Source: JACMRP01 sp047302465
GTDB taxonomy: Bacteria > Bdellovibrionota > Bdellovibrionia > Bdellovibrionales > Bdellovibrionaceae
Direction: 5' to 3'
Length of the DNA stretch: 64,000 nucleotides
Assembly (NCBI RefSeq): GCF_047302465.1
Contig: NZ_CP178621.1
Coordinates: 2,480,001-2,544,000, forward strand
Shown piece by piece: positions 32,138 to 41,167 of this stretch. The notes below the pieces were generated by a model that was not told the origin of the DNA, searched no databases, and was given only the letters and a program-made list of their open reading frames with translations. Position numbers and translations under genes: made by a program. Within the stretch, counting starts at the first letter, position 1. The number at the start of each line of letters is the position of its first letter.

Positions 32138-33100
32138 TTAGTAATCACAAGCCTTCACGTTTGGCTGAATCCCACAAAGGCTTTTCGCCTTTTCCCCAGG
32201 GACCTCGGCAGCCTCAGCCCACTCCCCGTTGGCGTTGCAACGACGGCGCACACAACGCACTTCCGGCTGCTCCAAACGGCAGACTTTCTTCTCGTTTTTA
32301 GGGTTGTTTTCACAAGTCCACGCACACTGATTAAGCTTTGCAAAAGGCTTCTCGCAGATCTCGTCCGCACCTCTTACGCGCTCTTTGGCTTTTGCCTCTG
32401 CAGCCTCTTTCTTACGAACTGCTGCAGCTTCTTTTTTAGCCTCGGCCTCTGAATACAGCTTCTTCTCATCCGCAGTAAACGCATCAACTGCGCTCAATTT
32501 TCCACGCGGGATTTTTTTACCCTTTAAAAGAACGTCGTAAACGATCTCGTCGCCCTCACGCACACCTTGAAAACTTACCTTCTGACCGGCAGTGACCAAC
32601 GCCACATCCTCGGCATTCATCGCCGAGAACTCCATCGTTCCCTGAATCGCCTTCACTTCCGCCAAAGCTTTCTTCGGGTCATAGTTAAAAACAAAATCCC
32701 CCACCGGGGTCAGGAACTCAAACAGGTCCGAACGCAAAGCGATGTTGTACTTCTTCCCGGCCTCTTCCCTCCAACGGATCTGGCCGAACTTCAAAAGAAT
32801 GACCGGGGCTTCACCCGTTTCCCAGCTGATAGATGGCATTTCGATCCGGCTATTCGGCGAAAGGGTCACACGTCGATGGGCATCGATCTGGACCACCACT
32901 GTGGACTTTGCCTCGGTCTCAAGGGTCGCTTTTTCAATCAAAACCTGCTTTGGCTTTAACTTTCCCTCGTCGTCGTTCTTGTTACTCCAAAGAACCCGGC
33001 CATGAGTTTCCACCACAAACGGGTATTTTGGTGCGGCCCACGCGCCTTGAAGGCCCAAAATGAATAGCGAAAAAGCTAAAGTAAAACTTAAAGTTCTCAC
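32138..33100 (-). CDS. Exported FecR-like protein with Cys-rich C-terminus
   Basis: 320 residues from a GTG at 33100 with AAAAGGA seven bases upstream; the GTGA overlaps the stop of the glycosyltransferase by four bases, so the start is well supported. A signal peptide (1-22, ending AWA) is followed by a FecR-type domain (about 45-190: VVVQIDAHRRVTLSPNSRIEM, GQIRWREE, GDFVFNY, VTAGQKVSF), an Ala/Lys/Glu-rich helix (about 210-235) and a C-terminal segment with eight Cys, likely four disulfides. FecR domains at the surface sense or bind envelope partners; no TonB receptor or sigma factor is adjacent. The C-terminal module is unnamed. Confidence 0.8.
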   Translation of the reverse strand: MRTLSFTLAFSLFILGLQGAWAAPKYPFVVETHGRVLWSNKNDDEGKLKPKQVLIEKATLETEAKSTVVVQIDAHRRVTLSPNSRIEMPSISWETGEAPVILLKFGQIRWREEAGKKYNIALRSDLFEFLTPVGDFVFNYDPKKALAEVKAIQGTMEFSAMNAEDVALVTAGQKVSFQGVREGDEIVYDVLLKGKKIPRGKLSAVDAFTADEKKLYSEAEAKKEAAAVRKKEAAEAKAKERVRGADEICEKPFAKLNQCAWTCENNPKNEKKVCRLEQPEVRCVRRRCNANGEWAEAAEVPGEKAKSLCGIQPNVKACDY

Positions 33101-33864
33101 GAATTGGTCCTTTTCTTCATTTCCATTTCCCAAAGTTTCGCATAACGAAGAAACATCGAGTACGCAGCCCCAACCGCAATAATAAATCCAGGAAGACCAT
33201 CCAAAAAGCCAAGCTTAATGAAGTAGCACTCCATGAACTTTCCCCACGGCCTAAAAATGAGCTTTAACAAAGAAGAGGTCTTCCCAGACTTTGCCAAACT
33301 CTCGGCTCCCAGTGTGGAGTACTTATCATTGGTGATCACTTGAACACTTAAACTACTAAAGACCCAATGAAGCAGGTCATGCTTCAAACGTTCTTTATGC
33401 TTCACTTGAACTTTTTCATGCAAGACATCGTTAGACCACTGCGAATGCTGTCGATTAAAAAGGCGCAACTGAGCATCCGGATACCAACCGCCATGGTTGA
33501 TCCAACGACCTAAATGGAAGCTTCGGCGCGGAAGCTCGTACCCCACAGTCGCCTGCAGATCTTGGAATTTGGCTTGAATCTCTGCTTGAAGTTCGGGGCT
33601 TAAAGCCTCGTCTGCATCCAAACAAATCACCCAATCATTCTTGGCCTGAGAAACAGCAAAAGCCTTCTGCGGACCGAAGCCACGCCATTTTTCTTGGACG
33701 ACGTTTGCGCCCAGTTTTTGAGCAATTTCAACAGTGCGATCCGTCGAAAAACTGTCCACCACCACGGTATCCGAGGCAAATGGCACAGACTTCAAGCAAC
33801 GTTCAATGTTGGCTTCTTCGTTTAGGGTCACAACTACAAGACTGATTGGTAACTTCACTGACAT
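33097..33864 (-). CDS. Glycosyltransferase family 2, LPS core type (WaaE-like)
   Basis: 255 residues. A GT-A fold with the N-terminal strand SLVVVTLNEEANIERCLKSV, the DSFSTDRT loop and the metal motif DADEAL (about 83-88), all typical of GT2. The INHGGWYPDAQLRLFNR region and the C-terminal hydrophobic tail match the WaaE/KdtX beta-1,4-glucosyltransferases that extend the inner core of LPS. The enzyme should act at the inner membrane on the cytoplasmic side. The FecR-like gene follows with a four-base overlap. Confidence 0.88.
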   Translation of the reverse strand: MSVKLPISLVVVTLNEEANIERCLKSVPFASDTVVVDSFSTDRTVEIAQKLGANVVQEKWRGFGPQKAFAVSQAKNDWVICLDADEALSPELQAEIQAKFQDLQATVGYELPRRSFHLGRWINHGGWYPDAQLRLFNRQHSQWSNDVLHEKVQVKHKERLKHDLLHWVFSSLSVQVITNDKYSTLGAESLAKSGKTSSLLKLIFRPWGKFMECYFIKLGFLDGLPGFIIAVGAAYSMFLRYAKLWEMEMKKRTNS

Positions 33865-33949
33865 TATTTAAAAGTCCCAACACTTCAATGTCTTGTCAAA
33901 CATAAGTCGAGTCGTTAACATTTCACTTTAAACAACAAAGGGAGCTTCT

Positions 33950-34564
33950 ATGAGACTCTTAGCATTTCTTCTCGGCACACTGCTTGTATCATCTTCTGCC
34001 ATGGCTTACCTGACCATCAGCGAATCCGCTGAAATCCCGGCAGCTACCAACTACCAGTTGGGTTTTGAACCTCAGTTCCTCACCAACGAAGGTGGCGGAG
34101 CTAATGCCACGGTGTTTTTTGATGCGCCGATGTCGGACTCGACTTCTACCCGTTTGTGGTTAGGTGCGGGCGTGATTGATTTCAACGTTGGAGCAACTTT
34201 CAAATACGTTCCGTTCCCAGACGTCGATAACCAACCAGGAATCGGTTTTCGCGGTGGTGCCTTTTATGCCCGCAATTCCAGCGAAAACGTCCTGACTTTG
34301 CAAGTAGCCCCGATCTTCAGCAAAAAGGTCGACACTGAAAACGGCCTTTTCATCCCGTATGCGGCCGTTGCCTTGGACTTTACTAGCACCAAAGAGAAGA
34401 ACTTCACTGGTTCCCAAATCATGTTCGGAACAGAATACAAAACGCCTGAGATCCCAAAAATGTTTTTTGGCCTTGAAGCTGGCTTCGAATTGAATGATTC
34501 TTATTCATACATCTCGGGCACTGTGACCTTCCCGTTTGATTCTAGTAAAGGACTCTTTGAATAG
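33950..34564 (+). CDS. Exported outer-membrane-like beta-barrel protein
   Basis: 204 residues. A signal peptide (1-19, ending SAMA) is followed by alternating short strands with aromatic ends (TRLWLGAGVIDFNVGATFKYV, GFRGGAFYAR, LFIPYAAVALDF, QIMFGTEYKT, MFFGLEAGFEL, YISGTVTF), the look of a small outer-membrane barrel of about eight strands. The C-terminus is not an aromatic end of the usual kind (GLFE). GGGAG lies before the ATG. No named family. It is followed by mreB after one base. Confidence 0.7.
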   Translation: MRLLAFLLGTLLVSSSAMAYLTISESAEIPAATNYQLGFEPQFLTNEGGGANATVFFDAPMSDSTSTRLWLGAGVIDFNVGATFKYVPFPDVDNQPGIGFRGGAFYARNSSENVLTLQVAPIFSKKVDTENGLFIPYAAVALDFTSTKEKNFTGSQIMFGTEYKTPEIPKMFFGLEAGFELNDSYSYISGTVTFPFDSSKGLFE

Positions 34565-34565
34565 T

Positions 34566-35618
34566 ATGTTGGAGCTTTTTTCTTGGCTGACTAAATCTGA
34601 TGCTAATGCTGCCGCTGATATCTACGTAGATCTTGGTACAGCCAACACTCTTATCGCCGCTCGCGGTAAGGGTATTATTCTGAACGAGCCTTCACTGATC
34701 GCTTACACTCAGCCAAGCCCCGGCAAAAAGAAAATCATGGGTGTCGGAATTGATGCTCAAGAGAAGCTTGCAAAAACTGCAGGCAATATCATTGCACAAA
34801 AACCAATCCGCGACGGCGTTATCGCTGACTTCGAGACAACACAAACTATGCTTCGTCACTTCTTGAGTAAGCCCGGTGTTAAATCCGTGTTTTCTCGCCC
34901 TCGTGTTGTTGTGTCGTTGCCTTACGGAGTTACTGACGTTGAAAAGCGCGCGGTTGTTGAAGCCTGTAAATGGGCTGGCGCTAAGCAAGTGTTTTTGATC
35001 GATGAACCAATGGCGGCTGCAATTGGCGCAGGCATTCCTGTGAAAGCTGCTAAAGGTAACATGGTCATCGACATCGGCGGTGGCACAACAGAAGTTGCTG
35101 TCATCGCCCTTGCTGATATCGTGTATTGCCAAGCTTGCCGCGTAGGCGGACACAAGCTTGACGAAGCGATTGCTGACTATTTCAAACGCTATAAAAACTT
35201 GATCATTTCAGAGGCCACTGCAGAGTACTTGAAAGTTTCTATCGGCACGGCGGTTCCTAAGAAAGACATCTCAAACGCGACCGTCACTGGTCGCGATACC
35301 GAGAGTGGCCTTTCTCGTACGATCGAGGTTTCTTCAGAAGACATCGGTCTTGCGATGAATGACTGCATTCAAGAGATCATCGATGCTATTCACCGCGCTT
35401 TGGAAAACACTCCGCCCGAACTTGTTTCCGACATCATTGAAAACGGAATCACTTTGGCTGGTGGTGGTGCTTTGATTCGCAATCTTGATTTGCGCATTCA
35501 AAACGAAGTACGCCTTGAAGTGCGCGTGGCTGAAAGCCCACTGACTGCCATTGCCAAAGGTGGCGAAGCAGTTCTAACAGATCCCGAGCTTCTAGAAAAA
35601 ATCCAGCTCGAGATCTAA
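34566..35618 (+). CDS. mreB: Rod shape-determining protein MreB
   Basis: 350 residues from the ATG at 34566, the usual length; a TTG at 34536 would overlap the previous gene and is rejected. MreB is a bacterial actin that polymerises under the membrane and guides the cell-wall elongation complex. ATP-binding motifs: phosphate-1 DLGTANTL (22-29), phosphate-2 VIDIGGGTTEV, adenosine LAGGGALIRNLD. The N-terminus WLTKSDA may be the membrane-binding helix. MreC and MreD genes are not adjacent, so this may be a second, MreB-like copy. Confidence 0.95.
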   Translation: MLELFSWLTKSDANAAADIYVDLGTANTLIAARGKGIILNEPSLIAYTQPSPGKKKIMGVGIDAQEKLAKTAGNIIAQKPIRDGVIADFETTQTMLRHFLSKPGVKSVFSRPRVVVSLPYGVTDVEKRAVVEACKWAGAKQVFLIDEPMAAAIGAGIPVKAAKGNMVIDIGGGTTEVAVIALADIVYCQACRVGGHKLDEAIADYFKRYKNLIISEATAEYLKVSIGTAVPKKDISNATVTGRDTESGLSRTIEVSSEDIGLAMNDCIQEIIDAIHRALENTPPELVSDIIENGITLAGGGALIRNLDLRIQNEVRLEVRVAESPLTAIAKGGEAVLTDPELLEKIQLEI

Positions 35619-35621
35619 ATT

Positions 35622-36566
35622 CTATTTCATATCTTCGACAATCAAACGACGCAAAGACTGGGAAATAAACCCGGCTTTGCCGTCACCGATTTTATGACCT
35701 TCGTACTCCGTCACAGGCAGTACATCTAACGTGGTTCCCACCATCATGACTTCTTTGGCTTTTAAAAGATCTTTTTCGTGAATCATCTTCTCAGTGACCG
35801 CTGCCAACTGCTTTTGATGAACCAAGTCTTCGGCTAAATGCAAAGCACGCATCATCGTCGTCCCACGAAGGATTTGTTTGAGTGGCGGACGCACAAGCTC
35901 GTTGTGAGCATTTACGAAAATAATATTCTCGGTGCTGCCTTCCGTGATGTAGCCATGGCTATCAAAGCCGATTGTAAAATCAAGCTTACGATCCACGGCT
36001 TCTTTTTTCATAAGCACGTTTGGCAGATAGTTGCAGGATTTAATCGTCGCAAACCAAGGCTCTTTCGGAGTGATCAGACTTTTTCCGATCTTAGCTCCGT
36101 CTTGATATTTTTGTTCAGACATCGGTTTAAGCTGAGTGACCACGCAATACACTTGAGTCCCCACAGACTCGTAAGGATTCGTCGTAAAGCCACCAGGACC
36201 ACGAGACATGTACAGGCGAATAATCGCGTCTTTTGCTTGAGAAACCTTAATCACCTGATGAATCATCTCGACCATTTGCGTGCGACTCATCGGCCATTCG
36301 ATGCCGATTTGTTTTGACGAAGACTCTAGACGGTCTAGGTGGTCGTTCATCAAATAAACTTTGCCGTGAACGTACTTCATCGCCTCAAAGACGCCATCTC
36401 CACGGTGAACCAAGTGATCATCAATCGGCACTAACATCAATGAGGGGTCTTTAGTGATCCCGCCATACCACGACGAATACATCGCAAAATAGGTTTGTTT
36501 TTGTTCATAGGAGTAGAGAGAGAGTTTTTTTAAAATCTCCTCGGACGATAGAAGAGGAATGCTCAC
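35622..36566 (-). CDS. Class IV aminotransferase (branched-chain or D-amino acid type)
   Basis: 314 residues from a GTG with AAAGGAG upstream. It is a fold-type IV PLP enzyme: the catalytic Lys176 is in TIKSCNYLPNVL and the PLP-binding Glu209 in ITEGSTENI. HRGDGVFEAMKY (54-65) is the usual N-terminal substrate-lid motif. Members are IlvE (branched-chain amino acids), DAAT (D-alanine) or PabC-type; the specific substrate cannot be read from these motifs. No ilv or pab genes are next to it. It faces the carbonic anhydrase gene divergently. Confidence 0.88.
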   Translation of the reverse strand: MSIPLLSSEEILKKLSLYSYEQKQTYFAMYSSWYGGITKDPSLMLVPIDDHLVHRGDGVFEAMKYVHGKVYLMNDHLDRLESSSKQIGIEWPMSRTQMVEMIHQVIKVSQAKDAIIRLYMSRGPGGFTTNPYESVGTQVYCVVTQLKPMSEQKYQDGAKIGKSLITPKEPWFATIKSCNYLPNVLMKKEAVDRKLDFTIGFDSHGYITEGSTENIIFVNAHNELVRPPLKQILRGTTMMRALHLAEDLVHQKQLAAVTEKMIHEKDLLKAKEVMMVGTTLDVLPVTEYEGHKIGDGKAGFISQSLRRLIVEDMK

Positions 36567-36577
36567 AAAGACTCCTT

Positions 36578-36600
36578 TTTTAAACGAGATGTGTTTAAAA
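36578..36600. promoter_or_regulatory. Perfect inverted repeat in a divergent promoter region
   Basis: TTTTAAAC (36578-36585) and GTTTAAAA (36593-36600) are perfect reverse complements separated by seven bases. The repeat lies between the divergent aminotransferase and carbonic anhydrase starts. It could be a regulator site; no -35/-10 pair was fixed with confidence. Confidence 0.4.
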
Positions 36601-36643
36601 TACCCTTAAATACTACCCCGCTTTATGGTGGAAGGAAATTTAT

Positions 36644-37495
36644 ATGAGAATTTTGTACGCGACATTGGTTGGATTAAGCCTTACTGCTTGTGCAAGCAAA
36701 CAACCCGCAAAAACTGAAACCGCACAAAAAAGTCCAGCTCCAGTAGCGGCGGCTCCTGCTCCGACTCCTCCTCCAGAGGTCGCTGAGTTTAACAAAATCG
36801 CAGCTAAAGAAGCCGAGGCGATGAAGTTGACACTCAAGCCTGCGGCTGCAAAAGCAGATTCTCATCAACACGCGGCTCCGGCGGCGGCGCACTCAAAACG
36901 CGGTTCGGTTCCTTCCGAAAAAGCCTTGGGTTGGTTGAAAAACGGTAACACCCGTTTCGTAAAACACTCTCTACGCAATGATGGCGATCGCGCAAAAGAC
37001 CGTACTCGTTTGTCAGAGGGGCAAAAACCTCACTCGATCGTTCTTTCTTGCAGCGATTCGCGCGTGCCACCTGAAGTTGTTTTTGATCAAAAACTTGGTG
37101 AAATTTTCGTCGTTCGTACGGCAGGTCAGGCTTTGGATTTTGGCGCTATCGCCAGCATCGAGTACGCGATCGAGCACTTGGGCAGCAATCTTATTTTGGT
37201 TATGGGACATGAATCTTGCGGCGCTGTGAAAGCGGCTTTAGCAACCCTGAACGGCTCTGACGCAGGGAGCCCTTGGTTGAATGGATTGGTTCATGACCTG
37301 CAACCACACCTTAAGAGCTTCGCCGGAAAACCCGTATCTGAGCATGCGGCCGTGGAAGGTTGGGCCAATACCGAAGGCGTTGCCAAAGATTTAGTGTCTA
37401 GAAGCCAAATCGTGCGTGACGCGGTAAACACTGGTGAGGTAAAAATTCAGACAGCCTTATATCATCTTGGCACGGGCAAGGTAGAGTTCCGATAG
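36644..37495 (+). CDS. Lipid-anchored beta-carbonic anhydrase
   Basis: 283 residues. The N-terminal signal has lipobox LTAC (Cys16), so the enzyme is anchored in the envelope and not cytoplasmic as most bacterial members. A Pro/Ala-rich tether (about 20-80) leads to a beta-class catalytic domain with Zn ligands Cys136 (CSDSR, with Asp138 and Arg140), His189 and Cys192 (HESCGA), and the rest of the fold is complete. It hydrates CO2 to bicarbonate. GGAAGG precedes the ATG. The role outside the cytoplasm is unknown. Confidence 0.92.
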   Translation: MRILYATLVGLSLTACASKQPAKTETAQKSPAPVAAAPAPTPPPEVAEFNKIAAKEAEAMKLTLKPAAAKADSHQHAAPAAAHSKRGSVPSEKALGWLKNGNTRFVKHSLRNDGDRAKDRTRLSEGQKPHSIVLSCSDSRVPPEVVFDQKLGEIFVVRTAGQALDFGAIASIEYAIEHLGSNLILVMGHESCGAVKAALATLNGSDAGSPWLNGLVHDLQPHLKSFAGKPVSEHAAVEGWANTEGVAKDLVSRSQIVRDAVNTGEVKIQTALYHLGTGKVEFR

Positions 37496-37516
37496 TCCTT
37501 TTGGACGACTTCTAAA

Positions 37517-37542
37517 CCTCCCTTGCCATCTCGCAGGGGAGG
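37517..37542 (+). promoter_or_regulatory. Hairpin over the metG ribosome site
   Basis: CCTCCC (37517-37522) pairs with GGGAGG (37537-37542) with a 14-base loop; the downstream arm holds the GGGGAGGA ribosome site of metG. A run of five T after it also makes it look like a terminator for the carbonic anhydrase gene. Either or both roles are possible. Confidence 0.5.
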
Positions 37543-37547
37543 ACTTT

Positions 37548-39626
37548 TTGAGTACAGCAACATCTTCACGTAAAATCTTAATGACCACGGCACTCCCCTA
37601 CGCCAATGGTTACATCCATCTTGGCCACTTGGTCGAATATCTTCAAGCAGACTACTGGAATCGTTTTCAAAACATGCGCGGTCATCAGTGCGTTTACATT
37701 TGCGCTGATGATACTCACGGCACACCGATCATGGTGAAAGCTCGCGAGCAAGGAATCACACCTGAACAATTGATTGCGAAAAGCTATGAAGAGCATGTTG
37801 CTGACTTTAAAGACTTCCAAGTTGAGTTTGCTCACTACGGTTCTACGAACTCAGAAGAAAATAGAATTCTGATTGAGCACTTCTACAAGAAGTTCAAAGA
37901 CGGCGGCCACATCACGACTCGCGCGATTAAGCAGCTTTACTGCAATCACGACAAGATGTTCTTGCCAGATCGTTTTGTGAAAGGCACTTGCCCTAATTGC
38001 GGCGCTAAAGAACAGTACGGCGATTCTTGCGACGTATGTGCTGCGACCTATTCACCATCAGACATGAAGGAAGTGCACTGCTCTATTTGCGGCACTACTC
38101 CAGTCTTGAAAGACAGCGAAAGTATTTTCTTTAAACTGAACGACTACAAAAAATATCTTGAAGAGTGGATTCCGAAGCACACGGCCAATGATGTTGCTAA
38201 GAAAATGCTTGAGTGGTTCAACGAAGATCTTTTGGATTTGGATATTTCTCGTGATGAGCCTTACTTCGGCTTTGCGATTCCTGGCACCGACAACAAAAAA
38301 TTCTTCTACGTGTGGGTGGATGCCCCAATGGGTTACATGTCCACCACTGAACAATGGGCCAAGAAACAAGGCAAGAGCTTGCAGGATATTTGGCAAGATC
38401 CAAGTCGTGAAATTTACCATTTCATCGGCAAAGACATTGCTCGCTTCCATACGATCTTCTGGCCTGCGTTCTTAAAGGCTGCAGACTTCAAGTCGCCAAA
38501 TCATGTCTTCGTTCACGGTCACTTGATGGTGAATGGCGAGAAGATGTCTAAATCTAAAGGCACCTTCATTGCTGCAAGAACTTACTTGAATCATTTGAAT
38601 CCTGAGTTCTTGCGCTATTACTATGCCACTAAATTGAATGGCACCGCCGAAGATATCGACTTGAACCTTGAAGACTTCGTCACTCGCGTGAATTCAGATC
38701 TTGTGGGTAAAATCACAAATCTTGCTTCTCGTGGTGCACAGATGTTGAAAAAGAAAATGGATGGTGTCATGACCTCCATGAACGCGCAAGGTAACGAGCT
38801 TGTTCTTCATGCTCACGCCAAAGGCGAAGAGATTGCGAAGTATTACGAAGCTCGTGATTTCATTAAAGCTACGAACGAGATTCGTGCGCTTGCGGATAAA
38901 GCCAATCAGTACTTTGACGAAAAAGCTCCGTGGAAGACTCTGGAAACAGATCCTGCTGGCACTAAACAAGTGCTGACAGCGACTTTGAATCTTTTCCGCG
39001 TGCTTGCGATTTATTTAAAACCAGTTCTTCCGCACTATACTGCGAAAGTAGAAAAGCTCTTTGGTGAAAAGCCATACACTTGGGCGGATTCTCAAAAGAT
39101 TCTTTTGGGCACTAGCATTCAAGACTATGAGCACTTGGCAAGTCGTATCGAAGCCGACAAGGTCAAAGCAATGGTCGAAGAAAGCCGTGCCTTGAACGAG
39201 AAAATCGCTGCTGAAAAGAAAGCAGCTTCTACTTCAGCAAAACCAGCAGCTACAGGAGCCGCAGTGAAAACAGAAGATCGTAACGCCGAGAAGTCTTCAG
39301 AAATTACCTTTGATGATTTCATGAAAGTAGATCTTCGTATTGGTACTGTTGTTGAAGCAGAAGAAATCAAAGAAGCAGATAAGTTGTTACGTCTTAAAGT
39401 CGACATTGGTGGCGGAGAAATTCGTCAGATTATTTCCGGTATTAAAGCTGCTTACTCTGCAGAGAAGCTTGTTGGCCGCCAAGTCTTGGTGTGCGTGAAC
39501 TTGGCTCCTCGTAAGATGAAGTTCGGCATGTCTGAGGGCATGGTCCTTGCCGCTGGAGATGGTGGCAGTGACCTTTACATGCTTTCACCAGACAGCGGTG
39601 CTAAGGCCGGAAGCCGCGTGAAGTAG
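37548..39626 (+). CDS. metG: Methionyl-tRNA synthetase
   Basis: 692 residues from a TTG with GGGGAGGA upstream. It charges elongator and initiator tRNA-Met. The HIGH motif is PYANGYIHLGH (residues 17-27), the zinc domain has three CXXC-type pairs (CPNC, CDVC, CSIC) and KMSKSKG marks the second signature. The C-terminal region (about 575-692) is an EMAP/Trbp111-type tRNA-binding domain, after a Lys/Ala-rich linker. All catalytic features are intact. The leader hairpin may control initiation. Confidence 0.98.
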   Translation: MSTATSSRKILMTTALPYANGYIHLGHLVEYLQADYWNRFQNMRGHQCVYICADDTHGTPIMVKAREQGITPEQLIAKSYEEHVADFKDFQVEFAHYGSTNSEENRILIEHFYKKFKDGGHITTRAIKQLYCNHDKMFLPDRFVKGTCPNCGAKEQYGDSCDVCAATYSPSDMKEVHCSICGTTPVLKDSESIFFKLNDYKKYLEEWIPKHTANDVAKKMLEWFNEDLLDLDISRDEPYFGFAIPGTDNKKFFYVWVDAPMGYMSTTEQWAKKQGKSLQDIWQDPSREIYHFIGKDIARFHTIFWPAFLKAADFKSPNHVFVHGHLMVNGEKMSKSKGTFIAARTYLNHLNPEFLRYYYATKLNGTAEDIDLNLEDFVTRVNSDLVGKITNLASRGAQMLKKKMDGVMTSMNAQGNELVLHAHAKGEEIAKYYEARDFIKATNEIRALADKANQYFDEKAPWKTLETDPAGTKQVLTATLNLFRVLAIYLKPVLPHYTAKVEKLFGEKPYTWADSQKILLGTSIQDYEHLASRIEADKVKAMVEESRALNEKIAAEKKAASTSAKPAATGAAVKTEDRNAEKSSEITFDDFMKVDLRIGTVVEAEEIKEADKLLRLKVDIGGGEIRQIISGIKAAYSAEKLVGRQVLVCVNLAPRKMKFGMSEGMVLAAGDGGSDLYMLSPDSGAKAGSRVK

Positions 39627-39635
39627 TTTCCCCTG

Positions 39636-40412
39636 ATGGATCCAAAGGACTTAAAAGCGCTTCAAAATATTCATCGTCTGATGCTGGACCTGGAAAAACA
39701 GGCCCAGTCTCAGAATTTTAGCGCTAAAGCCCTTGCCCCCATTCAAGAATCCCTTCAAGCTTTCGTGACTCACGAGTCTTTAGATTTTCGCAAAATCGCG
39801 GCCATTGCTCCACACCTCACCACGGACATGACGATGAAACATTATGTTTCATGGATCATTCCCGTCGAAAGACTCTTACAAAAAGAACTGCGCGATGATG
39901 AGTTTTTGATTTTCTCGCAAGATCAGACCGCTAAAGCTGTTGAGAAAATTCCCCTCAGTTTTGTTTTACACAATTTGCGTTCGGCATTTAACGTGGGCTC
40001 GATCTTTCGTACAGCCGAGTGTTTTGGTGTAAAGCACGTTTACCTTTGCGGCTATACTCCCCTTCCAACCCAAGACAAACTTGCAAAAACCGCAATGGGT
40101 ACAGACTCTCTTGTAGAATGGGAAGAAGCTCCTAAGATTGTGGAGCTTCTTAAAAAACTAAAAAGCGAAGGAAACCACATTGTAGCACTCGAGACCACTT
40201 CGCATGCAGTGCCCTTGGAAACTTCATTTCCGCTTGAAAAGCCTACGGTATTTATTTTAGGCAATGAGCGCTTCGGGATTGATCCTGAAGTTTTAGAATT
40301 ATGCCCTGAAGTTCGTAAGATTCCTCTGCGTGGACAAAAGAACTCTTTGAACGTCGGTGTCGCAACCGCGATTGCCACTTATGAGTTCTCTCGTCAGTGG
40401 AGTGCCCAATGA
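39636..40412 (+). CDS. SpoU/TrmH-family RNA 2'-O-methyltransferase
   Basis: 258 residues. A helical N-terminal extension (1-105) is followed by a SPOUT domain with motif 1 NLRSAFNVGSIFRTAE, motif 2 LGNERFGIDPEV and motif 3 LRGQKNSLNVGVATAIA, all present. The family methylates the 2'-OH of tRNA G18 (TrmH), rRNA or other sites; the target is not predictable from sequence alone. It starts nine bases after metG and ends with a four-base overlap to trmO, so the three form an operon for tRNA-linked functions. Confidence 0.9.
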   Translation: MDPKDLKALQNIHRLMLDLEKQAQSQNFSAKALAPIQESLQAFVTHESLDFRKIAAIAPHLTTDMTMKHYVSWIIPVERLLQKELRDDEFLIFSQDQTAKAVEKIPLSFVLHNLRSAFNVGSIFRTAECFGVKHVYLCGYTPLPTQDKLAKTAMGTDSLVEWEEAPKIVELLKKLKSEGNHIVALETTSHAVPLETSFPLEKPTVFILGNERFGIDPEVLELCPEVRKIPLRGQKNSLNVGVATAIATYEFSRQWSAQ

Positions 40413-41167
40413 ACTTTGAACCTATTGGCACCTACCACTCCGAAGCTAAAGCGCCCTATGAAGCTGCAAGACAGCCTTTAGATCGCATTAGCACTCAAGG
40501 TGAAATCGTTCTTCAATCTGGTCAACAATTTGAACAAGCTCTGGAAAACCTGGAAGGCTTTGAACGCATTTGGGTCGTCTATGTGTTTCATCACAACACC
40601 ACTCACTGGAAACCAAAAGTTCTTCCGCCACGAGGAAGCGACCAAAAAGTCGGAGTCTTCGCGACTCGCGCTCCATATCGTCCGAATCCCATTGGCATGA
40701 GTTGCGTAAAGCTTGTGAAGATCAACGGCCTTCGTTTAACCATCGAAGGTGCGGACCTATTAGATGGCACGCCTGTTTTGGATATTAAACCTTATCTGCC
40801 CTATGCGGATGCATTTCCAGAATCTAAAATCGGCTGGCTTGAGAATGTTAAAAACTATGCTGTGAGTTTTTCTGAGACTGCGAAAAAACAGATTTCATTC
40901 TTGCAGGCAAAGGGACTTAGTCAGCTTCAAGATTTCATTCTGAATCAGTTGGAATACGATCCTATCAATAGCGATAAAAAACGAGTCTCTGCTGATGGCT
41001 CAAACTATGTTCTTGCTTATAAAACCTGGCGCGTGCGTTTTCAGCTGAATGCAGACAACGTGTCGGTGCTTGATTTATTCTCGGGCTACAGCAAGACAGA
41101 TCTAGAGAGCTCCGAAGATCCTTACAAAGACAAGGACCTTCACCGCGAGTTTTTAAGAAGCTTTTGA
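40409..41167 (+). CDS. trmO: tRNA (adenine-N6)-methyltransferase TrmO
   Basis: 252 residues from the ATG at 40409, whose ATGA overlaps the stop of the previous gene; GGAG lies upstream. The N-terminal part is the TrmO/TsaA fold: FEPIGTYHS, LEGFERIWVVYVFHHN and RAPYRPNPIGMSCVKL are the hallmarks. TrmO uses S-adenosylmethionine to methylate the N6 of t6A37 in ACY-decoding tRNA. The C-terminal half also follows the family. It converges on the MFS gene with an overlap of 15 bases, which is unusual for a well conserved gene and leaves the exact C-terminus secure. Confidence 0.92.
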   Translation: MNFEPIGTYHSEAKAPYEAARQPLDRISTQGEIVLQSGQQFEQALENLEGFERIWVVYVFHHNTTHWKPKVLPPRGSDQKVGVFATRAPYRPNPIGMSCVKLVKINGLRLTIEGADLLDGTPVLDIKPYLPYADAFPESKIGWLENVKNYAVSFSETAKKQISFLQAKGLSQLQDFILNQLEYDPINSDKKRVSADGSNYVLAYKTWRVRFQLNADNVSVLDLFSGYSKTDLESSEDPYKDKDLHREFLRSF

